Shown here in pieces: positions 1 through 5,944 of a DNA stretch of 6,267 bases. The stretch covers positions 1 through 6,267 of the forward strand of contig JAPUEV010000330.1 of the NCBI GenBank assembly GCA_027492415.1, written 5' to 3'. Numbering within the stretch: position 1 is the first letter of the stretch; every line of letters begins with the position of its first letter. Both the position numbers and the translations under genes were made by a program. The notes beneath the pieces were generated by a model. That model was not told where the DNA came from and did not search any database. It saw only the letters and a program-made list of their open reading frames with translations. Origin of the DNA: Ignavibacteria bacterium (GTDB lineage Bacteria; Bacteroidota; Ignavibacteria; Tepidaquicellales; OLB5).

Positions 1-1
1 C

Positions 2-1336
2 GATGATGCTGTTTACGTATCAGGCAAAAATACCGATTTCCCGAAAATAAGATTAATTGGCGGCGATGGAAAAGATGAGATAATAAACAGCTCAGATGAA
101 AAAATATTATTCTATGATGACGGAAAAAAATCACAGGTAAAAGGTGATGTTTCTTGGGATAAAAATAAATACCTGGCAAAATATGAAAAGCTTGATAATA
201 AGCTTGATGAAAGAAAAGGGAAAATTTCTAAGGAAGAAAAGAAAAAATATGAAGAAGAGATAGCAAATTACAGGTATGACCCTGTTACACCGCCGGATAA
301 ATTTTATATGACAAGCTTTATTCCGCTCTTCAATTATTCCCCTGATATCGGTCCGTTATTCGGCGGTACTTTCAGCTACAGGAAGTACGGTTTCAGGATG
401 GACCCATACCTGTATAAGCTGAACTTTACTGCAGGTTACGCCCCGAAGAAGGATGGTATCACAGGCTTGCTGGCTGACTTAAATTTTGATTTTATGGGAA
501 TCATTAAAAATGCAGACCTTAATTTACATTTCAGGAAATCAGGCATAGAAATAAATAATTATTTCGGGCAGGGTAATAATAGCCGGTTCAATAAGGAGCT
601 TTATGAACATAAGTTTTATGAAGTGACACATGAGGAAATATTTGCAGACCCGTCAGTTACATTCCCAAGGAATAATTCCCTTAACTTTAATGCAGGAATT
701 AAATATAAAAGTTTTGAAGTAAAGCCAAACGATGACATGGATATTACTTCCGCAAGCCTTCCAACCGGACATGTAAATTTACTGGGTGTAACCAGCGGAA
801 TTGAATATAATAAAAGAGATCATAATTCCGCGCCGTTTAAAGGATATTACCTTAATCTTGCCGCATCTTACTTCCCATCACTGTTTGAAAAACAATTTAA
901 GTTCACAAAGCTCTCCGCAGATTTGCGCGGTTATATTGGGTATAAGCAGAATATTTCACTGGCTTTAAGGGTAAAAGGTGAAAAGATCTTTGGTGACTTC
1001 CCGTTCTTTGAATCTGCATTTTTAGGCGGACCCCGGTATTTACGCGGCTTTGCAAGTGAACGCTTTGCAGGTGACGGCTCTCTGCTTGGCTCAGCGGAAC
1101 TTAGACTTAAGCTATTTAACATGAATATTCTGCTGCCTGAGGCGGTTGGAATATTTACGTTTGCTGAAACAGGCAGGGTATTTGTAAAGGGTGAAGATTC
1201 AAACCTGTGGCATACAGGCTACGGCGGGGGAATATTTATGTTCCTGCTGAACAGGGATATTACCCTGCGTATGACTTATGCACGCTCAAATGAGCTTGAG
1301 GCAGCATTTTATTTTGGTACAGGCTTCAGCTTTTAG
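2..1336 (+). CDS. C-terminal part of a BamA/Omp85-type outer-membrane beta-barrel protein (5' end outside window)
   Basis: The frame is open from base 2 to the TAG at 1334-1336, giving 444 residues. The ATG at 308 is internal: upstream codons continue as good coding sequence, so the gene starts outside the window. Residues 1-52 are beta-rich and contain IRLIGGDGKDEI. Residues 53-91 are a Lys/Glu-rich, probably helical stretch. From about residue 93 an outer-membrane barrel runs to the end. Barrel hallmarks are FGQGNNS (187-193), EYNKRD (268-273, like the YDxRD motif of the surface-antigen family), and GGPRYLRGF (342-350), whose LRGF matches the (V/I)RGF loop-6 motif of Omp85 proteins. The protein ends in GFSF, a C-terminal aromatic typical of Bam-inserted barrels. 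Barrels like this in Bacteroidota are often fused behind a metallophosphoesterase or a patatin-like domain; from memory the linker resembles the metallophosphoesterase fusions more, but the N-terminus is not visible, so the function is open. It converges on the PAP2 gene with a 4 bp overlap. Confidence 0.85.
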   Translation, partial: DDAVYVSGKNTDFPKIRLIGGDGKDEIINSSDEKILFYDDGKKSQVKGDVSWDKNKYLAKYEKLDNKLDERKGKISKEEKKKYEEEIANYRYDPVTPPDKFYMTSFIPLFNYSPDIGPLFGGTFSYRKYGFRMDPYLYKLNFTAGYAPKKDGITGLLADLNFDFMGIIKNADLNLHFRKSGIEINNYFGQGNNSRFNKELYEHKFYEVTHEEIFADPSVTFPRNNSLNFNAGIKYKSFEVKPNDDMDITSASLPTGHVNLLGVTSGIEYNKRDHNSAPFKGYYLNLAASYFPSLFEKQFKFTKLSADLRGYIGYKQNISLALRVKGEKIFGDFPFFESAFLGGPRYLRGFASERFAGDGSLLGSAELRLKLFNMNILLPEAVGIFTFAETGRVFVKGEDSNLWHTGYGGGIFMFLLNRDITLRMTYARSNELEAAFYFGTGFSF

Positions 1337-1359
1337 AAATCATAAACTAAGCTGAAACC
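1322..1359. repeat. Inverted repeat spanning two convergent stop codons; possible bidirectional terminator
   Basis: The arms 1322-1332 (GGCTTCAGCTT) and 1349-1359 (AAGCTGAAACC) pair in 10 of 11 positions, with one C-A mismatch (1324/1357) and a 16-base loop that holds both stop codons. Each arm is coding: it encodes Gly-Phe-Ser at the C-terminus of the barrel protein on the plus strand and of the PAP2 protein on the minus strand. There is no T-run after the stem in either direction, so this is not a textbook intrinsic terminator. A terminating or mRNA-end-protecting role is inferred from its position between converging genes. Confidence 0.45.
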
Positions 1360-2199
1360 ATTGAACGATGGATAGAACGAAAATCCGCCGCCTTTATTCA
1401 TTTTACGTTTATCATCAGCTTCTTTTTCCCTGTCACGCTCCCTGCCAATAACAAATTTAGATGTACCGTAACCCAGCGCAGCTGCAAAAACAACATCGCT
1501 TAGCCAGTGCTGGTCATTGTGCATTCTTGCATACGCAGTTAATGCTGCAAAAGGGTATAATATTGCGCGTGCCCACCATGTATCAATTTGTTCTGCGAGT
1601 ATTGTTGAACATGCAAATGCTACTACAGTGTGGCCTGAAGGGAATGACTGCGTATCACCTTTTGACTGGAACCAGGTGAATTCATACTGGCTTCCTGTTT
1701 TTGATGAGAACGGTCTTGCTCTGCCAAAAAGGTATCTTAATCCCATTGTTAGAGTGCCTGAATATACCAGTGACTGAATCAGCATTCTTCCTGTTTTTCT
1801 CAGTACACTTTCCCGTGTCAATAATCCTATGGTGTATAATGCACCTCCAAGGATACTGGGATATTGAACATATCCGTATGCCGAAGGACCGTCAAGGAAG
1901 TTACCGTTATAAGTAGATTTGCCCTGAACTGATATTTGCTTCCTTACTTCTTTATCAGCAGCTGAGATCAATATTGTTCCACCAACTACACCTGATGATA
2001 TAAGAAGGTTCTTTTTAGTCCTGAAAGGCTCATAAAAATAAGCGCCCCAATCAGTGGCAATATATTTAAGATCATTGCCAAGATCCTGCATTATTGTTGT
2101 TTTCCGCGGTTTTGAGCTTTGTTTCGTAAAGGTTGAATCTGCTTTTATTGCGGTATTTAATAACAGAACCAATACCAGGAATAATAAGACGTTCTTCAT
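1333..2199 (-). CDS. PAP2-superfamily membrane phosphatase with signal peptide
   Basis: This 288-residue protein belongs to the type 2 phosphatidic acid phosphatase family, membrane enzymes that remove phosphate from lipid (pyro)phosphates such as phosphatidate, phosphatidylglycerophosphate, undecaprenyl-PP or lipid A, usually on the periplasmic side. All three signature motifs are visible: R155-x6-R162-P163 (usually K-x6-RP, so Lys is replaced by Arg), PSGH at 187-190, and A-R225-x5-H231-x3-D235 (usually SR..., with Ser replaced by Ala). The catalytic histidines H190 and H231 and D235 are present. The N-terminus is a signal peptide (MKN, a long Leu/Val core, possible cleavage after Ala20). 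Hydrophobic segments follow at about 65-81, 110-127, 140-158, 190-205, 210-226 and 234-251. A charged stretch (253-269) leads to an aromatic tail ending in SLVYDF. I chose the ATG at 2197-2199 over the TTG directly before it (2200-2202). No Shine-Dalgarno is visible. The substrate cannot be told from the sequence. Confidence 0.9.
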   Translation of the reverse strand: MKNVLLFLVLVLLLNTAIKADSTFTKQSSKPRKTTIMQDLGNDLKYIATDWGAYFYEPFRTKKNLLISSGVVGGTILISAADKEVRKQISVQGKSTYNGNFLDGPSAYGYVQYPSILGGALYTIGLLTRESVLRKTGRMLIQSLVYSGTLTMGLRYLFGRARPFSSKTGSQYEFTWFQSKGDTQSFPSGHTVVAFACSTILAEQIDTWWARAILYPFAALTAYARMHNDQHWLSDVVFAAALGYGTSKFVIGRERDREKEADDKRKMNKGGGFSFYPSFNGFSLVYDF

Positions 2200-2276
2200 C
2201 AATTTTTTTGAATAATTAATAATATAAATTATATATAAATTAACGGGTTTTAAAATTTAAGACAAGTATATAATAA
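2200..2276. promoter_or_regulatory. Divergent AT-rich spacer between PAP2 gene and cyclase gene
   Basis: This 77-base spacer is almost entirely A/T and must hold the promoters of both divergent genes if neither is read from elsewhere. It contains AT-only palindromes such as TTTTAAAA (2248-2255). I see no convincing promoter pair: the TATAAT at 2269-2274 is only two bases from the cyclase ATG, too close to be its -10 box. No operator or riboswitch is recognisable. Confidence 0.35.
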
Positions 2277-3326
2277 ATGTCGTTTAAGGTAAATACTTCA
2301 GCAAAGCTAAAGACAGTCCTCATAGCTGCTGTTACAGGTGGTGTGATCGGCACTCTTTTTACCTGCATCGCGTTTGGTATGGATCTTGAACATGCGGTAA
2401 AAGGATTTATCGCAGGTGCAATAATATCATTTTTAAGCGCTCTGTTTGAAAAATTTATTTTTGAGGTAAAATTAAAAAAATTGAATTTTTCTCTGATAGT
2501 CTTAATGCGTACGTTTGTTTATATCTTAATTATTTCTTTTTCAGTTTTGACGGTATGGGTAGTGCACGAATCTTTGCTTAACAGCCGCGGATTTATTGCG
2601 ACTGTTATGACAGATGATTTCAGCAATTTCCTGACCGGGATATTTCCCTATATACTTATTTTTGCTTTTACAATCAGCTTTTTTATGAATTTTATGGTGC
2701 AGATAAACAGGCTGCTGGGTAAAGGAGTGCTCTTAAGCTATATAACAGGTAAATACCATAAGCCAAAAGCCGAAAAAAGGTTTTTCATGTTCCTTGACCT
2801 TGAATCATCAACCACAATTGCAGAAACTATTGGTCCGGTTAAGTACCATGAATTCATGAACAGCTATTTTTTTGATATTAACGATCCCATTATAAGCTCC
2901 AAAGGTGAAATATACCAGTATGTTGGCGATGAGGTTGTAATAAGCTGGAAAGTTGAGAACGGGATAAAAAATTCAAACTGCATAAAATGTTATTTTGATA
3001 TAAAGGATAAAATTGGATCACTTCAGGATAGCTATATTAAAAAGTTCGGACTGATACCCGGATTTAAAGCCGGTGTGCATTACGGTGAAGTTGTTATAGG
3101 CGAAGTGGGTGACTCCAGGAAAGAGATAGTGTTCCATGGTGATGTTATGAATACTGCTTCAAGGATACAGGGATACTCGAAAGTGCTCAATAAACAAATA
3201 TTGATATCCAAAGAAGCGCTGCAATTGCTTGGTACCGGAAAAGGGTATTCCGCAATCAGTATGGGTAATGTAAAGCTGAAAGGCAAGGAGCATGAAGTGG
3301 AAATTTATGAGATGATCAGGAATTGA
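2277..3326 (+). CDS. Membrane-anchored class III adenylate/guanylate cyclase domain protein
   Basis: This 349-residue protein has four predicted transmembrane helices (about 13-33, 41-62, 73-97, 121-143) followed by a cytoplasmic class III nucleotide cyclase domain (about 168-347), which would make a cyclic nucleotide second messenger from NTP. Both metal-binding aspartates are present: D174 in FLDLESST and D218 in YVGDEVV. The transition-state pair N292/R296 lies in HGDVMNTASR. The substrate-recognition positions are unusual: Gln214 where adenylate cyclases have Lys, and Val285 where they have Asp or Thr. ATP versus GTP use therefore cannot be assigned and weak activity is possible. The linker GKYHKPKAEKRFFMF (158-172) joins membrane and catalytic parts; no HAMP or recognised sensor domain is seen, so sensing, if any, is by the membrane part. 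The enzyme should act as a dimer. The start is the ATG after an AT-rich spacer with no Shine-Dalgarno. The 3' end overlaps convergent ppk1 by 11 bp. Confidence 0.88.
   Translation: MSFKVNTSAKLKTVLIAAVTGGVIGTLFTCIAFGMDLEHAVKGFIAGAIISFLSALFEKFIFEVKLKKLNFSLIVLMRTFVYILIISFSVLTVWVVHESLLNSRGFIATVMTDDFSNFLTGIFPYILIFAFTISFFMNFMVQINRLLGKGVLLSYITGKYHKPKAEKRFFMFLDLESSTTIAETIGPVKYHEFMNSYFFDINDPIISSKGEIYQYVGDEVVISWKVENGIKNSNCIKCYFDIKDKIGSLQDSYIKKFGLIPGFKAGVHYGEVVIGEVGDSRKEIVFHGDVMNTASRIQGYSKVLNKQILISKEALQLLGTGKGYSAISMGNVKLKGKEHEVEIYEMIRN
3316..3326. other. Tail-to-tail overlap of the cyclase gene and ppk1
   Basis: The last 11 bases are coding on both strands: the cyclase TGA is at 3324-3326 and the ppk1 TGA reads from 3318 down to 3316 on the minus strand. 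There is no intergenic space for a separate terminator, and no clear hairpin is seen, so the two transcripts probably overlap at their 3' ends. Confidence 0.8.
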
Positions 3327-5376
3327 GCTTCTTTAAGTAATCATAAATTTCGTACTGAGAGCGGTGCCTTGTACCATCAGTATTTACAATGTAATTATTT
3401 GTCTGTTTCTCATCAATCACTCTTGCCTTTACATTATCATTCAGCTTTATATTAATTATATCTTTTATCATTTTTTTCAGCTCTTCATTATAAACAGGGA
3501 AAGCAACTTCTATCCTTCTGCTTAAATTCCGCTTCATCCAGTCAGCGCTGGATAGATATATCTTCTCATTACCGCCATTATTAAAAATATAAACCCTGTC
3601 ATGCTCAAGGAACCTGTCCACAATACTGATACCCTGTATGTTCTCGCTCATTTCTTTAACGCCGGGTATCAGGCAGCATATACCGCGCACTATCAAATTT
3701 ACCTTTACCCCCGCGGCACTTGCTTCATAAAGCTTTTTAATTATCCGCTCATCTTCAAGGCTGTTCATTTTACATGTGATAGATGCCGGCAAGCCGTTCT
3801 TTGCAAAAGCAATTTCATTTTCTATCATTGCCATAAAAGCCTGCCTCATACCGTATTGGGCAACCAGCAGATGTTTGAAAGTATAGCCCGGGTCTTTGCC
3901 TTCAAGGTATTCAAACACGCGGTCAACTTCATAGGTTATTTCAGGATTTGCTGTAAAATAACCATAGTCAGTATAAAGCCTTGCAGTTTTTTCGTTAAAG
4001 TTACCGGTTGAAAGATACGCATAGTTCTTTATTTCATTTTCTTCCATTCTTGATATTAACGCTATCTTTGCATGCACTTTAAGTCCGGGCAGGCTGTAAA
4101 GTACCTTAACGCCTGCTTTTTGCATTTCCTCAGCTGCCTTTATGTTTATTTCTTCATCAAACCTTGCCTTTACTTCCACAAATGCTGTAACTTCTTTGCC
4201 GCGGTGTGCAGCTTTTATCAATGCATTAACAATTTTGGAATCCTTTGCAACGCGATACTGCGTAATTTTGATCGATGTAACTTTCGGATCCTTTGCCGCC
4301 TGGTCAACAGCGTTTATTACATAATCATATGACTGGTACGGGAAGTAAAGCAGGTAATCTTTTTTTGCTACTGATTCAAAAACACTACCCAGCTCATCAT
4401 TATTTTTTGATTTAAGCGGTTTTAAATCAGGGTAATAAAGCTGTTTTATTCCCGGGTTGGGGAAGCTGAAGAAATCGCTGAAGTTATGATATTTGCCGCC
4501 GGGATAAAGATCTTCATCTGATAGCAGAAGCGCTTCCTTTAGGAAGCTTAAAAACGAAGCAGGCATAGCCCTGTCATACAAAAACCTTGATGGCGCGCCG
4601 GTTGAGCGTTTTGAAAGACTTTTCTTTATTTTATCCAGCAGGTTCCCCGCAAATTCATCTTCAATATACAATTCAGCATCACGTGTTAATTTTACTGCAT
4701 ATGATTCATGAATATTGTAGCCGTAAAATATCTGCGGCAGGAAATACCTGATAATATCATCAAGGAAGATTATGAAATTATTATTGCCTACCTTAGGCAA
4801 AAGAATAAACCGGTCAATATGATTTGTAGGAATTTCAACGATCGCATAAACATATCTTTTGCGTTTGGCAGCTTTGCCTAAATTCTTAGGCGATAATTTG
4901 ACGGCAAGGTACAGCCTTTGATTCCGCAAAAAAGGAGTTATCTTTTTCTTTACAACTATCATAGGCATTATATGCGGCACTACCTGTGAATTGAATACTT
5001 CGGATATAAATTCTTTCTGCAGCGGGTTCAGCTGGGAAGGGTCAACAAGGAAAATATTATTGCTTTCCAGCTCAGGCTTAATGATGTTGGTGTAAATACT
5101 CCCGTAATCTTCCTGCATCTTTACAACAGTTTTATGCAGCTTCTCCAGGAGCTTCTCTACATCAAACTTAAGCTCTTTTTGTGTTTTCTTCTTCAGGTCT
5201 AAAAGTGTCCTGAGTGATGCTACTCTCACACGGAAAAACTCATCCAGGTTAGAAGAAAATATGGCAAGGAATTTTATCTTCTCATAAAGCGGGGTTTCAG
5301 GATCTTTTGCTTCCTGTAATACACGGTAATTGAATGAAAGCCAGCTAAGCTCTCTGTTAAAAAATTTATAGTCCAT
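3316..5376 (-). CDS. ppk1: Polyphosphate kinase 1 (PPK1)
   Basis: PPK1 reversibly transfers the gamma-phosphate of ATP to inorganic polyphosphate through a phosphohistidine intermediate. From the ATG at 5376 the protein has 686 residues, close to E. coli PPK (688), and the key residues fall at the E. coli numbers: phosphorylated His435 in KVHAKI, His592 in RFLEHDR, Arg375 in QYR, Arg405 in KARFDEE, Tyr468 in YTDYG and Arg564 in RGICC. The N-terminal domain opens with FFNRELSWLSFN and has SNLDEFFRVR (42-51). The head domain lies at about 100-310 and the two phospholipase D-like C-terminal domains follow to the end. No truncation or lost catalytic residue is seen. An in-frame TTG at 5400 would add 8 residues; I prefer the ATG because family members start just before the NRELSW motif. 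The gene follows sixA with an 11 bp overlap, so it is probably cotranscribed and translationally coupled. Confidence 0.97.
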   Translation of the reverse strand: MDYKFFNRELSWLSFNYRVLQEAKDPETPLYEKIKFLAIFSSNLDEFFRVRVASLRTLLDLKKKTQKELKFDVEKLLEKLHKTVVKMQEDYGSIYTNIIKPELESNNIFLVDPSQLNPLQKEFISEVFNSQVVPHIMPMIVVKKKITPFLRNQRLYLAVKLSPKNLGKAAKRKRYVYAIVEIPTNHIDRFILLPKVGNNNFIIFLDDIIRYFLPQIFYGYNIHESYAVKLTRDAELYIEDEFAGNLLDKIKKSLSKRSTGAPSRFLYDRAMPASFLSFLKEALLLSDEDLYPGGKYHNFSDFFSFPNPGIKQLYYPDLKPLKSKNNDELGSVFESVAKKDYLLYFPYQSYDYVINAVDQAAKDPKVTSIKITQYRVAKDSKIVNALIKAAHRGKEVTAFVEVKARFDEEINIKAAEEMQKAGVKVLYSLPGLKVHAKIALISRMEENEIKNYAYLSTGNFNEKTARLYTDYGYFTANPEITYEVDRVFEYLEGKDPGYTFKHLLVAQYGMRQAFMAMIENEIAFAKNGLPASITCKMNSLEDERIIKKLYEASAAGVKVNLIVRGICCLIPGVKEMSENIQGISIVDRFLEHDRVYIFNNGGNEKIYLSSADWMKRNLSRRIEVAFPVYNEELKKMIKDIINIKLNDNVKARVIDEKQTNNYIVNTDGTRHRSQYEIYDYLKKLNS
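5366..5376 (-). other. sixA-ppk1 gene overlap (likely translational coupling)
   Basis: The ppk1 ATG (5376-5374) lies inside the last codons of sixA, whose TAA is at 5368-5366. There is no Shine-Dalgarno before the ppk1 ATG. Ribosomes ending sixA are therefore likely to feed ppk1 initiation, which would tie the amounts of the two proteins together. The coupling is inferred from the overlap only. Confidence 0.65.
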
Positions 5377-5869
5377 TTGGATATTTTTTCGGGTATTCAA
5401 AAAATCTTAATATACCCTTTTCATTTTTAATTTTGTCCCATGAGTCAATATCAAGCTCAATGCCTGCTGCTCCGCAAGTAGGGATGTTATCAATATCTGA
5501 ATTGCATAAATAATTGGCAAAATCTGTGATGCCGTAATTATGGCTGAAAATAATCAGTGTCTTAACTTTATCCTTTACATCTTTTATAACGTCAATAAAA
5601 TCACCGGTGCCTGCCATATATAATTTATCGTCAACTTTTATCGCCGATTCCTTATAGCCAAGTTCTGCCGCAATTTTTTTTGCTGTTGAACGCGCTCTTT
5701 TTGCCGGGCTGGTAATGATAAGATCAGGATTTATTCCTGATTTATGCAGTAATTTACCCATCATCGGTGCATCATGCTTTCCGCGGCTGTTCAGCGGGCG
5801 CTCCTTATCCGGTAATTCCGGGCTTGCCCAGCTTGATTTTGCGTGCCTGATAAGTATTAATGATCTCAT
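5366..5869 (-). CDS. sixA: SixA-type phosphohistidine phosphatase (histidine phosphatase superfamily)
   Basis: This 167-residue cytoplasmic protein of the histidine phosphatase (RHG) superfamily resembles SixA, which in E. coli dephosphorylates phosphohistidine on proteins (ArcB HPt domain, PTS protein NPr). Its length matches the small single-domain SixA group. The catalytic motif LIRHAKSSW (6-14) has Arg8 and the nucleophile His9; SPAKRARSTA (54-63) gives the phosphate-pocket Arg58; the second catalytic histidine is His110 in SHNYG. The segment DKERPLNSRGKHDAP (21-35) is also typical of the family. I chose the ATG at 5869 because SixA proteins begin a few residues before the RH motif. A GTG at 5923 would add 18 residues (hydrophobic, Ile/Leu/Tyr-rich) that lack family support and come from an AT-rich spacer. 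It is the first gene of the sixA-ppk1 pair, so its targets may include phosphohistidine on PPK1 or on histidine kinases; that link is inference. Confidence 0.9.
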   Translation of the reverse strand: MRSLILIRHAKSSWASPELPDKERPLNSRGKHDAPMMGKLLHKSGINPDLIITSPAKRARSTAKKIAAELGYKESAIKVDDKLYMAGTGDFIDVIKDVKDKVKTLIIFSHNYGITDFANYLCNSDIDNIPTCGAAGIELDIDSWDKIKNEKGILRFFEYPKKYPNGL

Positions 5870-5877
5870 AAGATTAT

Positions 5878-5885
5878 CAAAAATA
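5878..5885 (-). promoter_or_regulatory. Candidate Bacteroidota-type -7 element for sixA-ppk1
   Basis: Read on the minus strand this is TATTTTTG, matching TAnnTTTG, and it ends 8 bases before the sixA ATG. No TTG -33 partner is seen at the expected distance, and the leader would be nearly absent, so support is weak. Confidence 0.2.
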
Positions 5886-5930
5886 ACTAAATAATATATT
5901 AATAACACTGATTTTATAATCACATTTAGT

Positions 5931-5938
5931 TAAATTTG
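5931..5938 (+). promoter_or_regulatory. Candidate Bacteroidota-type -7 element for the potassium channel gene
   Basis: TAAATTTG matches TAnnTTTG and ends 6 bases before the channel ATG. No TTG -33 partner is visible and the spacing would give an almost leaderless mRNA, so this may be chance. Confidence 0.18.
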
Positions 5939-5944
5939 TTTTAT

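Larger units (their letters stand above)
5870..5944. promoter_or_regulatory. Divergent AT-rich promoter region of sixA-ppk1 and the potassium channel gene
   Basis: This 75-base spacer lies between divergent starts and should carry promoters for both units. Candidates are a TATAAT at 5915-5920 on the plus strand without a good -35 box, and one match to the Bacteroidota -7 consensus TAnnTTTG on each strand. In DNA this AT-rich such matches arise easily by chance. Confidence 0.4.

Noticed and set aside
308..310. ATG at 308 as the true start of the barrel gene
   Set aside because: The same frame is open and codes plausible family sequence up to the window edge, and starting here would leave an exported barrel without a signal peptide.
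931..1122. 63-codon minus-strand frame inside the barrel gene
   Set aside because: It is opposite the conserved LRGF region and shows only Ser/Pro/Lys-rich sequence without a domain.
1461..1916. Three overlapping plus-strand open frames opposite the PAP2 gene
   Set aside because: They are antisense to conserved PAP2 motifs, overlap each other in different frames and show no family features.
2269..2274. TATAAT as a promoter for the cyclase gene
   Set aside because: It ends two bases before the ATG, too near to act as a -10 box for that start, and such matches are expected in this AT-rich spacer.
3080..3286. 68-codon minus-strand frame inside the cyclase gene
   Set aside because: It is antisense to the catalytic HGDVMNTASR region and has no independent coding support.
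3601..4011. 136-codon open frame on the plus strand inside ppk1
   Set aside because: It lies wholly antisense to the conserved C-terminal domains of PPK1, its translation is rich in Cys, Phe and His with no recognisable domain, and it is best explained as a shadow of the real gene.
4072..4332. Two plus-strand frames of 60 and 86 codons inside ppk1
   Set aside because: They overlap each other and are opposite the region encoding the catalytic His435; no domain or start signal supports them.
5377..5400. TTG-initiated 8-residue extension of PPK1
   Set aside because: The ATG at 5376 gives a length and catalytic residue numbers matching E. coli PPK, and the added residues have no family support.
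5870..5923. GTG-initiated 18-residue N-terminal extension of SixA
   Set aside because: The extension would be a hydrophobic stretch coded by the AT-rich spacer, whereas SixA proteins begin just before the RH motif at the internal ATG.
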